The position numbers and the translations under genes are program-made. Source: Nocardia asiatica NBRC 100129 (lineage in GTDB: Bacteria > Actinomycetota > Actinomycetes > Mycobacteriales > Mycobacteriaceae). From it: a stretch of 38,558 bases of DNA. Shown here one piece after another: positions 9,784 through 16,224 of the stretch (the first letter of the stretch is position 1; every line of letters begins with the position of its first letter). The notes beneath the pieces are model-generated. The model was not told the origin of the DNA. It saw only the letters and a list, made by a program, of their open reading frames with translations, and did not search any database. Where the stretch lies: contig NZ_BAFS01000216.1 in the NCBI RefSeq assembly GCF_000308415.1, positions 1 through 38,558 of the forward strand, written 5' to 3'.

Positions 9784-11013
9784 GTGCTCGCACCCGAGCG
9801 GCGGACGCGCGCTGACATCATCGCCGCAGTCGCGATCGCGGTTCTCGTCGTGATCGCCGGAACCGTGGTGTGGGTACGCGGGGACGCGCACGGCACCGAA
9901 TCGGTGACCGCGTCGTCCACCGTGCCGACCCCGGCCGCGGCCGACCAGTTGCCCGCCGCGCTGCGCGAGCTGTGGCGCGCGCCGGACGGCGCGAGCGCGC
10001 GGGCGCTGGTGTCCGGCGGGGCCGCCGTGACCGCCGACGGCGACACGGTCACCGGGCGCGATCCACGCACCGGCGATCAGCTCTGGAAATACCGGCGGGA
10101 CATGCCGTTGTGCGGGGCCGAGGTGCAGTACGGCATGGTGGTCGCGGTCTACCGTGACGAGCGCGGCTGCAGCCAGGCCACCATGCTGGCCGGCGACAGC
10201 GGCGCTCGCCGCACGGCCCGCAGCAGTTACATGGATCGGGACGTACGCCTGTCGGTCGACGGCACCTACCTGCTGGCGCAGGGGCCGCAGCGGCTGGAGA
10301 TGTGGCGCTCGGACCTGGTGCGCACCGTGGAGTACGGGTTCGTCGACGCGCCGGTGAACGTCAAGACCCAGCCGCGCAAGGGCTGCACCCTGCTGTCCTC
10401 CGGCTCCAGTCCGTCTCGGCTCGCCGTGCTGGAGCGCTGCCCCGCCGACCCGGCCGGCCGGCTCACCGTGCTCAATCCGGCTCCCAAGGACAACACCGTG
10501 CCCGAGGAGTACGGTTCGCACGTATTGACCGGTCCCGGCGCGGATGCGGCCGCGGCGCGCGTGGTCGCGGTGTCCGACAGCCGGATCGTGCTGTACTTCC
10601 CCGGTGTCGAGCAGGTCGCCGAGCCGTTGCCGCCGCGGTTGGCCGTCTACGACGGGAACGGCAATCCGGTTGTCGTGCATCAGCTTTCGGCCCCGCTGAG
10701 CGACACGACCACGACCACCCGCATCGGATCGGCCTATCTCGTCTTCACGGGGAACAGCCTGATCGCGTTGAACGGCAGCACTTTCGACCCCCTGTGGACC
10801 GCGGGCGGAGCCCTCGGATCGCCCGCGCTCATGGCGGGCAAACTGCTGCTGCCCACCACGGGCGCGCTCGCCGTCCTCGACCCAGCCTCGGGCGCCGAAG
10901 TGGGGCGCATCCCGGTGGAACGCCCAGGTTATGCCGGTGGCCCCATCGCAGCGACGGTGATCGGCGCTACCGTGCTCGAACATCGTGACGGAGAACTGCA
11001 CGCGTTCGGCTGA
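9784..11013 (+). CDS. Membrane-anchored PQQ-like beta-propeller protein (Rv3212-like)
   Basis: A protein of 409 aa with one N-terminal transmembrane anchor (about residues 12-32, IIAAVAIAVLVVIAGTVVWV) and a large extracytoplasmic domain. The domain shows blade-like repeats with WD/PQQ-type turns such as DPRTGDQLWKYRR, GSTFDPLWTAGG and DPASGAEVGRIPV. Three cysteines (LCGAEV, RGCSQ, RKGCTLL) may form disulfides. It follows the helicase gene by 27 nt and corresponds to Rv3212 by position. Its function is unknown; a role in envelope assembly similar to BamB is only an analogy. GTG 9784 is probably leaderless. Confidence 0.82.
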   Translation: MLAPERRTRADIIAAVAIAVLVVIAGTVVWVRGDAHGTESVTASSTVPTPAAADQLPAALRELWRAPDGASARALVSGGAAVTADGDTVTGRDPRTGDQLWKYRRDMPLCGAEVQYGMVVAVYRDERGCSQATMLAGDSGARRTARSSYMDRDVRLSVDGTYLLAQGPQRLEMWRSDLVRTVEYGFVDAPVNVKTQPRKGCTLLSSGSSPSRLAVLERCPADPAGRLTVLNPAPKDNTVPEEYGSHVLTGPGADAAAARVVAVSDSRIVLYFPGVEQVAEPLPPRLAVYDGNGNPVVVHQLSAPLSDTTTTTRIGSAYLVFTGNSLIALNGSTFDPLWTAGGALGSPALMAGKLLLPTTGALAVLDPASGAEVGRIPVERPGYAGGPIAATVIGATVLEHRDGELHAFG

Positions 11014-11053
11014 CGGCGCCGAATCTGTCGGTGCCTCGGCGCAGACTGGGGCG

Positions 11054-11590
11054 ATGAGCGAAACCGAATCCGCCGCAACCGGATATAAGACCGCGGTCAC
11101 GTCGTACGACGATCCGGACGCGCCGTGGAACCAGCAGTACTCCGACGAAGAGATCGCCCGGTGGAACGACGGCGTGATCGAGGAGTTCCGCGCGAACGCG
11201 GGCAAAGTCGGCGGCGCCTACGAAGGCGCTGAACTGGTGTTGCTCACCACCATCGGCGCCAGGAGCGGCAAGCGCCACGTGGTGCCGCTCGGCCTGTTGC
11301 GCCGCGGCGAAACGCTGTACGTGAGTTCGTTCATCGAGCACAGCTATCCGGCTTGGTACCACAACGTGAAAGCCGATCCGGACGTCACCATCGAGTTCGG
11401 GCAAACCGCCTATCGAGGCACGGCGCGGGCACTCGAGGGCACCGAGTACGACGAATTCGCGGGCTGGGTGGCAGCGAACAACCCGCTGCTCGCGGACTAC
11501 CAGGCCAAGATTTCGCGGCCGCTGCCGCTGGTGGTGCTCGAAATCGGCGCACCGCTCGGACCGGTCGCGGGTACGGCGTCGGACGCCTGA
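11054..11590 (+). CDS. Nitroreductase family deazaflavin-dependent oxidoreductase (Ddn-like)
   Basis: A 178-residue protein of the F420-dependent FDOR/Ddn (DUF385) family, single-domain split beta-barrel enzymes that use cofactor F420 for hydride transfer to quinones, nitro compounds or other substrates. Diagnostic segments are FRANAGKVGGAYEGAELVLL, TTIGARSGKRHVVPLG and SYPAWYHNVKADPDVTIEFG; the lysine-arginine stretch and the WYHN motif line the cofactor site in the family. ATG 11054 follows a weak TGGGGCG. It stands alone between the beta-propeller gene and the phosphatase. The substrate cannot be told from sequence. Confidence 0.92.
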   Translation: MSETESAATGYKTAVTSYDDPDAPWNQQYSDEEIARWNDGVIEEFRANAGKVGGAYEGAELVLLTTIGARSGKRHVVPLGLLRRGETLYVSSFIEHSYPAWYHNVKADPDVTIEFGQTAYRGTARALEGTEYDEFAGWVAANNPLLADYQAKISRPLPLVVLEIGAPLGPVAGTASDA

Positions 11591-11595
11591 TCGGC

Positions 11596-11663
11596 GGTAC
11601 ACCGTGGCCGCACTGGGTGTACCACACAGTGCGTACCGCACCACGATCCCCACTGTGCGTACC
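11596..11663. repeat. Inverted repeat plus GYGTACC boxes between two genes
   Basis: GGTACACC (11596-11603) pairs with GGTGTACC (11616-11623) across 12 nt and may terminate the upstream transcript. The second arm is also the first of three similar boxes: GTGTACCACA (11617), GCGTACCGCA (11631) and GCGTACCACA (11657). GTGCG-TAC-CGCAC (11629-11641) is itself a palindrome. The array lies just upstream of the phosphatase start and could be a regulator binding region. Confidence 0.5.
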
Positions 11664-11696
11664 ACAGCATGATCATCGGTGCCCCATCATGGAGGC

Positions 11697-12302
11697 ATGT
11701 CCGCACTCGATGACACCCGTATCGTGCTGCTGCGCCACGGCGAGACCAGCTGGTCCACGCAGCGGCGGCACACCGGCCGCACCGATCTCCCGCTCACCGA
11801 GCGCGGCGAGCAGCAGGCCAGGGTCGCGGGCGCGTTGCTCGCCACGCTGGGGCTGCGAAACCCGCTGGTGCGCGTCAGTCCACGGCTGCGCGCGATGCGC
11901 ACCGCGGAGCTGGCCGGGCTCACCGGCGCGGTGGTCGACGACGACCTCTCCGAATGGGACTACGGCGCCTACGAGGGCCTGACCACCCCGCAGATCCGCG
12001 AGTCCGTGCCCGGCTGGACCATCTGGACCGACCCGGCGCCGGACGGCGAGACCGCGCAGCAGGTGTGCGAGCGCGCCGACCGGGTGCTGGCCGCCGTGAC
12101 ACCGATCCTGCCGGAGCGGGATATCGTGCTCGTGGGGCACGGCCATTTCTCCCGCGCGCTGATCGCCCGCTGGTCCGAATTCGACGTACGGGAGGGCCGC
12201 CGATTCGCCATGTCGACCGGCGCGCTGACCGTGCTCGGCTACGAACACGACGCGCGCACGGTCCGCGCGCACAACCTGGTATCCCACGGAGCGTCACTGT
12301 GA
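11697..12302 (+). CDS. Histidine phosphatase superfamily protein (Rv3214-like acid phosphatase)
   Basis: A 201-residue phosphoglycerate-mutase-like phosphatase. The catalytic LLRHGETSW motif places the phospho-acceptor His14 after Arg13. A second RHG-pocket histidine is in LVGHGHFSRAL, and the proton donor region is LSEWDYGAYEGLT. These match the small cofactor-independent phosphatase branch to which M. tuberculosis Rv3214 (an acid phosphatase formerly called gpm2) belongs. The start at ATG 11697 (MSALDDTRI) has GGAGG only 1 nt upstream, so initiation may be leaderless or atypical. Its TGA overlaps the GTG of the acetyltransferase gene by 4 nt, indicating translational coupling. Confidence 0.92.
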   Translation: MSALDDTRIVLLRHGETSWSTQRRHTGRTDLPLTERGEQQARVAGALLATLGLRNPLVRVSPRLRAMRTAELAGLTGAVVDDDLSEWDYGAYEGLTTPQIRESVPGWTIWTDPAPDGETAQQVCERADRVLAAVTPILPERDIVLVGHGHFSRALIARWSEFDVREGRRFAMSTGALTVLGYEHDARTVRAHNLVSHGASL

Positions 12303-13039
12303 CTCGACCCGGCCCTACCGCCGACCCCACCACCGCAGACCTCGGCGCCGCCCACCTCGGTGCCGCCGACCCCAACGCCGCAGAGTCCGGTGCCGCGGAC
12401 CTTGGTGCCGCCACCCCCACCGCCGCAGACCGCAGCGCCGTCGACCTCGGCGCCGCCAAGTCCGGTGCCACAGACCTCGGTGCCGTCGAGTCCGGTGCCG
12501 CAGACCTCGGTGCCGTCGAGTCCGGTGCCGCAGACTCCAACGCCGTCGACCTCGGCGGCGCCGTACTGCGCCGCGCCGTCGCGTCGGACGTGCCCGCCCT
12601 GGTCGAGCTCGTCTACGACCTGGCCGAGTACGAGAAGGCCGGGCACGAGTGCACGGTCACCGCCGAGCAGCTGCGCGCGGCGCTGTTCGGGCCGGAGCCG
12701 AAGGTCTTCGCCCATGTGGTGGCGGACGGCCCGGATCTGCTCGGCTGCGCCATCTGGTTCCTGAACTTCTCCACCTGGGACGGCGTGCACGGCATCTACC
12801 TGGAGGACCTGTACGTCAAGCCGGAGACCAGGGGAAAGGGCTACGGAAAGGCGCTGCTCGCGGCCCTGGCGAAGGAGGCGGTGGACCACGGCTACAGCCG
12901 CGTGGCCTGGTCGGTGCTCACCTGGAACAGGCCCTCGATCGAGTTCTACGAGTCGATCGGCGCCGTGGTCCAAGACGAATGGGCCGGCTACCGGCTCGCC
13001 GGCGACGCGCTCGGCAAGCTGGCCGCCGAGGCGCGGTAG
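12299..13039 (+). CDS. GNAT-family N-acetyltransferase with repetitive pentapeptide-like N-terminus
   Basis: A protein of 246 aa. Residues 88-246 form a complete GNAT domain close to diamine and amino-acid acetyltransferases: LRRAVASDVPALVEL, the substrate strand GIYLEDLYVKPETRG, the acetyl-CoA loop RGKGYGKALL and WNRPSIEFYESIGA. Residues 13-87 are fifteen consecutive five-residue units such as ADLGA, AESGA, VDLGA and VESGA, resembling the A(D/N)LXX pentapeptide-repeat pattern but with Leu at the centre in only about half. The GTG start at 12299 shares GTGA with the phosphatase stop. No start codon lies close to the GNAT domain, so the array is probably translated. The substrate is unknown. 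Usual family members of about 160 aa lack the extension. Confidence 0.85.
   Translation: MTRPGPTADPTTADLGAAHLGAADPNAAESGAADLGAATPTAADRSAVDLGAAKSGATDLGAVESGAADLGAVESGAADSNAVDLGGAVLRRAVASDVPALVELVYDLAEYEKAGHECTVTAEQLRAALFGPEPKVFAHVVADGPDLLGCAIWFLNFSTWDGVHGIYLEDLYVKPETRGKGYGKALLAALAKEAVDHGYSRVAWSVLTWNRPSIEFYESIGAVVQDEWAGYRLAGDALGKLAAEAR
12335..12559 (+). repeat. 15-bp tandem repeat (minisatellite) inside the acetyltransferase gene
   Basis: About fifteen copies of a 15-bp unit of the form GCNGACCTCGGTGCC, alternating with a GAGTCCGGTGCC variant, keep the reading frame through 225 bp. Two adjacent 30-bp blocks, 12471-12500 and 12501-12530, are identical, which points to recent expansion by slippage or unequal exchange. 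The repeats also create long spurious reading frames on both strands. Confidence 0.9.
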
Positions 13040-13044
13040 CGCGC

Positions 13045-13752
13045 GTGTCCTGGTTCCCGCCGCTCGATTCCGAGGCTTGGCCCACCACTGCCGAAGCGGC
13101 CATGGCGCTGCAGGACGAATTGCGGCCGTTGGTCTCGACGGTCACCCCGCCGGGCACGCGGTTGCGCACCGTGGCCGGACTCGACTCGGCCTACGACGAC
13201 ACCGGCGCCGTCGCCGCGGCCGTCGTCGTCTTGGCGGCGGACACCCTGCACCCGGTCGCCTCCGCCGTCGCGCACGGCGTCGCCGAGCTCCCGTACGTGC
13301 CCGGTCTGCTCGCTTTCCGGGAGATCCCGGCCACCCTGGCCGCGCTCGAAAAGCTCGGCAGCGCACCGGATCTGCTGGTCTGCGACGGGCAAGGGCTCGC
13401 GCATCCGCGCCGCTTCGGCCTCGCTTGCCACCTCGGCCTGCTCACCGGGGTGCCGACCATCGGCGTCGCGAAGACGGTGTGGGGCGACTACGCCGAGCCG
13501 GGCCCCGAACGAGGCGCGTCCACCGACATCACCATCGACGGCGCGGTGGTCGGACGCGCCCTGCGCACCAGAACCGGCGTCAAACCGGTGTTCGTCTCCG
13601 TGGGGCATCGCATCGACCTCGACACCGCCTGCGCACAGGTGCTCGCGCTGACCCCGCGTTACCGGCTACCGGAAACGACCCGGCACGCCGACCACCTCTG
13701 CCGGGCCGCCCTGCGAGCGACCGGCGGGGACTATTCCGGCTCAGCCCCGTAG
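13045..13752 (+). CDS. nfi: Endonuclease V (deoxyinosine 3' endonuclease)
   Basis: A 235-residue endonuclease V, which nicks DNA 3' to deoxyinosine to start repair of deaminated adenine. The metal-binding acidic residues are in place: Asp47 (AGLDSAYDD), Glu93 (PGLLAFREIP) and Asp114 (LLVCDGQGLAHPRRFGLACH). The C-terminal part GVAKTVWGDY and RTGVKPVFVSVGHRIDL is also family-typical. The GTG start at 13045 is 5 nt after the acetyltransferase stop, so it probably shares that operon. The 3' end overlaps the convergent membrane-protein gene by 22 bp. Confidence 0.95.
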   Translation: MSWFPPLDSEAWPTTAEAAMALQDELRPLVSTVTPPGTRLRTVAGLDSAYDDTGAVAAAVVVLAADTLHPVASAVAHGVAELPYVPGLLAFREIPATLAALEKLGSAPDLLVCDGQGLAHPRRFGLACHLGLLTGVPTIGVAKTVWGDYAEPGPERGASTDITIDGAVVGRALRTRTGVKPVFVSVGHRIDLDTACAQVLALTPRYRLPETTRHADHLCRAALRATGGDYSGSAP

Positions 13753-14150
13753 TCCTGCGCCATCCAGCGCGTCGACGGCGGCGCGAACAGCAGCACCAGC
13801 GCGCCCACCGCGACCACACCGAGCAGCGCTCCGTAGACCGGCTGATGGGAATCGGTGAGCAGCGACCAGGTGACCGGCAGCAGCAGCAGTTGCGCGATGA
13901 CGGCGATGGCGCGACCCCAGCGTTTCCCCAGCAGCAGGCCGACGCCCGCGGCCAGCACCGCGCCGCCGAGAATGCCGAACCAGGCAGCCGTGCCGTACCC
14001 GCTCGTCGCGGACTGGTCGTGACCGAGCAGCCCGCGCACGACCAGCACGATCGCGACGCCGACGGCGACTACCCCTTCGAGAGTCACCAGAGCGCCCGCC
14101 GCCCGCACCGTCGTCGGCACGAGTTCCGCCGCCGAGTCCTTGTCGCTCAC
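13731..14150 (-). CDS. Small four-helix membrane protein (Rv3217c-like)
   Basis: A 139-residue integral membrane protein with four predicted helices: LVTLEGVVAVGVAIVLVV, WFGILGGAVLAAGVGLLL, AIAVIAQLLLLPVTWSLL and YGALLGVVAVGALVLLF. The C-terminus FAPPSTRWMAQDYG is conserved in actinobacterial relatives of unknown function. GTG 14150 has GCGAGG about 7 nt upstream; GTG 14156 is also in frame. Gene order matches Rv3217c, upstream and divergent from the Rv3218-type kinase. The gap 14151-14353 shows no further gene. Confidence 0.8.
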   Translation of the reverse strand: MSDKDSAAELVPTTVRAAGALVTLEGVVAVGVAIVLVVRGLLGHDQSATSGYGTAAWFGILGGAVLAAGVGLLLGKRWGRAIAVIAQLLLLPVTWSLLTDSHQPVYGALLGVVAVGALVLLFAPPSTRWMAQDYGAEPE

Positions 14151-14341
14151 GACCACGCCTCGCAGGCACTCGGCTCCGTCGTGCCCGACAGCGCACGGTC
14201 TCCACGCTTGCATCGCTGACGCTCGTTCACGCGGCAAGCCTACGACTCGCCCGACGCGCGTCGTCGTCCCGGCGTCCGCCCGCGCGGCAGCGGCGCGCCG
14301 GGGACCGCTCGCCGCTTTTCCGGCGCACGTCGGCGGCCAAC

Positions 14342-14347
14342 TAGGCT
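14342..14347 (+). promoter_or_regulatory. -10 element for a leaderless dagK transcript
   Basis: TAGGCT fits TANNNT and ends 6 nt before GTG 14354. No ribosome binding site is present, which is consistent with a leaderless message. Confidence 0.45.
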
Positions 14348-14353
14348 GCCACC

Positions 14354-15298
14354 GTGCGGACGCTGCTGATCGTGAACCCGAATGCCACCTCGACCACACC
14401 GGCGACCCGGGACCTACTCGCGCACGCGCTGGAGAGCCGCACCCAGCTGACCGTTGCGCACACCCAGCACCGCGGCCACGCCGCGGAACTGGCGCAGTGG
14501 GCGGCGACCAACGAGATGGACCTGATCGTCGTACACGGCGGCGACGGGACGGTCAACGAGACCATCAACGGCTTCCTGCCGCTGCCCGTCCTCGACGACG
14601 GCCAGGCCTGGCTGCCCCGGCTCGGCGTGATTCCCGGCGGCTCCGCGAACGTCTTCGCCAGGGCGCTCGGCATCTCCCCCGATCCGGTGACCGCGACCAA
14701 TCAGCTGATCGACCTGCTCACGCTGAACGCCGACCGCCGGATCGGCCTGGGAATAGCCGACGACCGGTGGTTCTGCTTCAGCGCGGGCGTCGGCTTGGAC
14801 GCCGACGTCTGCGAGGCGATCGACGCCAGCCGCGCACGCGGCCGTACCGCCACCCCGGCGCGTTATGTTCGAACAACCGTGCGACAATTCTTTCTGGCAA
14901 GGCGCAAGGAACCGAGCGTTCGGGTGGAAATTCCGGGCCGCACGCCGGTGGACGGGGTGCATTACGCCTTCGTTACGAACACCACACCCTGGACCTACCT
15001 GAACGCCACGCCGGTGCACACCAACCCCGGCACCCGGTTCGAAAGGGGTCTCGGAGTGTTCGCGGTGCGCTCCATGGCCGTGGCCCCTACCCTCCTGCTC
15101 GCACGGCAACTTCTGGCGGCCAACGGAAATCCTAAGTCGCGCAATTTATTTCGCGAAGACGACGTTCCGACCGTACGAATCGAGTCCAAAGAACCCATCG
15201 GCCTGCAAATCGATGGCGACTTCATCGGGAAGCGCAACGTGGTGGATTTCACGGCGGTGCCCGACATCCTCGCCGTGGTCGCGCCACAGCCGCACTGA
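14354..15298 (+). CDS. Diacylglycerol kinase-family lipid kinase
   Basis: A 314-residue cytosolic or membrane-associated lipid kinase of the DAGK/YegS/LCB5 family, which phosphorylates a lipid alcohol with ATP. The catalytic-domain signature VVHGGDGTVNETING and the GVIPGGSANVFARALG loop are intact. The C-terminal half contains CFSAGVGLDADV and the conserved IGLQIDGDFIG segment. It corresponds to Rv3218, immediately before whiB1. The specific lipid (diacylglycerol, a sphingoid-like base or another alcohol) cannot be assigned from sequence. GTG 14354 opens directly on the family N-terminus VRTLLIVNPNA. Confidence 0.92.
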   Translation: MRTLLIVNPNATSTTPATRDLLAHALESRTQLTVAHTQHRGHAAELAQWAATNEMDLIVVHGGDGTVNETINGFLPLPVLDDGQAWLPRLGVIPGGSANVFARALGISPDPVTATNQLIDLLTLNADRRIGLGIADDRWFCFSAGVGLDADVCEAIDASRARGRTATPARYVRTTVRQFFLARRKEPSVRVEIPGRTPVDGVHYAFVTNTTPWTYLNATPVHTNPGTRFERGLGVFAVRSMAVAPTLLLARQLLAANGNPKSRNLFREDDVPTVRIESKEPIGLQIDGDFIGKRNVVDFTAVPDILAVVAPQPH

Positions 15299-15374
15299 GG
15301 GCGAAACGCCGGGGAAAACCTCGCAGTTGTGCTGCGAAAACCAGGTGAAGCGAGTACAAAGGACCGGGCAGGCT

Positions 15375-15387
15375 CCCCCTGCGGGGG
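15375..15387 (+). terminator. Short GC hairpin after the lipid kinase gene
   Basis: CCCCC-TGC-GGGGG is followed by TCTTT, 77 nt past the kinase stop. It is short but has the shape of an intrinsic terminator, separating the kinase from whiB1. Confidence 0.4.
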
Positions 15388-15444
15388 TCTTTGAGCGTGA
15401 CCTTCCCCACGGTGCACCGCGTGCCTATTGACATCTACGGTGTT

Positions 15445-15460
15445 CGTGAAAGCATTCACA
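15445..15460 (+). promoter_or_regulatory. CRP/FNR-like site in the whiB1 promoter region
   Basis: CGTGA-AAGCAT-TCACA is a near-perfect match to the actinobacterial CRP consensus TGTGA-N6-TCACA, 91 bp upstream of whiB1. A consensus -35 TTGACA lies at 15428-15433 just before it. In M. tuberculosis the whiB1 promoter is controlled by the cAMP receptor protein Rv3676, so the site and its role appear conserved. A GC hairpin (GGCGCC arms, 15515-15532) sits just upstream of the whiB1 ribosome binding site. Confidence 0.75.
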
Positions 15461-15550
15461 AGCAACCGTGCGGAAACTTTCGAGTCGCACAAGTGAACGA
15501 TCCACAAACCAGTAGGCGCCCTGCGCGGCGCCCAGCAAAGGAGCAGAGGA

Positions 15551-15805
15551 ATGGACTGGCGCCACAAGGCCATCTGTCGCGATGAGGACCCCGAGCTGTT
15601 CTTCCCGGTGGGTAACAGTGGTCCGGCGCTCGCACAGATTGCCGATGCCAAGCTGGTCTGCGCTCGCTGCCCCGTAACCGCTGACTGCCTGTCCTGGGCC
15701 CTGAAGTCCGGACAAGACGCCGGCGTGTGGGGTGGCATGAGCGAGGACGAGCGCCGGGCGCTGAAGCGTCGCAACGCGCGTACCCGCACCCGCACCGTCG
15801 TCTGA
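15551..15805 (+). CDS. whiB1: WhiB1 iron-sulfur transcriptional regulator
   Basis: An 84-residue WhiB-family protein that holds a 4Fe-4S cluster sensitive to nitric oxide and works with the primary sigma factor. Cluster ligands are Cys9, Cys37, Cys40 and Cys46 (C-x27-C-x2-C-x5-C). The beta-turn GVWGGMSEDER and the basic tail RRALKRRNARTRTRT for DNA contact are present. Length and sequence match WhiB1, essential in mycobacteria. ATG 15551 follows AAAGGAG with good spacing. It is monocistronic, with a CRP-like site upstream and a strong terminator downstream. Confidence 0.98.
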   Translation: MDWRHKAICRDEDPELFFPVGNSGPALAQIADAKLVCARCPVTADCLSWALKSGQDAGVWGGMSEDERRALKRRNARTRTRTVV

Positions 15806-15855
15806 TCAGACGACCGGCCTTACCGGGCCATTCAGCCCGGCCCGGTAACGCATTT

Positions 15856-15883
15856 CAGCCCGGCACCCAAAGGTGCCGGGCTG
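15856..15883 (+). terminator. Intrinsic terminator after whiB1
   Basis: CAGCCCGGCACC and GGTGCCGGGCTG are perfect 12-bp arms around CAAA, followed by the T-rich TGTTGTTTA. It lies about 50 nt beyond the whiB1 stop. A second, weaker hairpin (ACCGGGC and GCCCGGT) precedes it near 15821-15847. Confidence 0.85.
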
Positions 15884-16224
15884 TGTTGTTTATATGCGCC
15901 GACCGCAGACTGGAAATACCTGGTCTCGCTTCGCGGGAAACGAAAGCCGGACCAATGCCGTTGCGTGGTTCGGCAATAGCCGCAGCACGGATTACGGCAC
16001 TACCGGGCCGCGTTTCGACTCGCCGTTCAGCGCGATTCGTGGGAAAGTGGTGGGTTTCCGAGCGGGTACCGGCCGACCGCGAATCCGTTCACACCCTCGC
16101 ATTCCACTCGATACGGACATTCGGGCAACCGCAGGACCAGAGCCGCGAACAGCGGCCGCTCGCGACCTCCGAGCAACAGGATCGACGCGACCGATATCGC
16201 GGCTGCGGATCCACCACCGCCCGG
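15884..16224. other. Intergenic stretch with no recognisable feature
   Basis: These 341 nt lie between the whiB1 terminator and the stop of the PdtaS kinase gene. Neither strand gives a convincing small protein, and no strong hairpin or promoter stands out. Confidence 0.6.

Noticed and set aside
8503..11205. A 900-codon minus-strand frame opposite the helicase and beta-propeller genes
   Set aside because: It spans two well-supported plus-strand genes and their gap, with Arg/Gly/Val-rich non-protein-like sequence.
12471..12530. Identical 30-bp units considered as a CRISPR-like array
   Set aside because: The units are directly adjacent with no unique spacers and keep a coding frame; it is a tandem repeat.
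12239..12973. Minus-strand frame with GTEVCGTGLDG repeats
   Set aside because: It is the reverse reading of the 15-bp minisatellite. The plus frame contains a complete GNAT domain, so the minus frame is a shadow.
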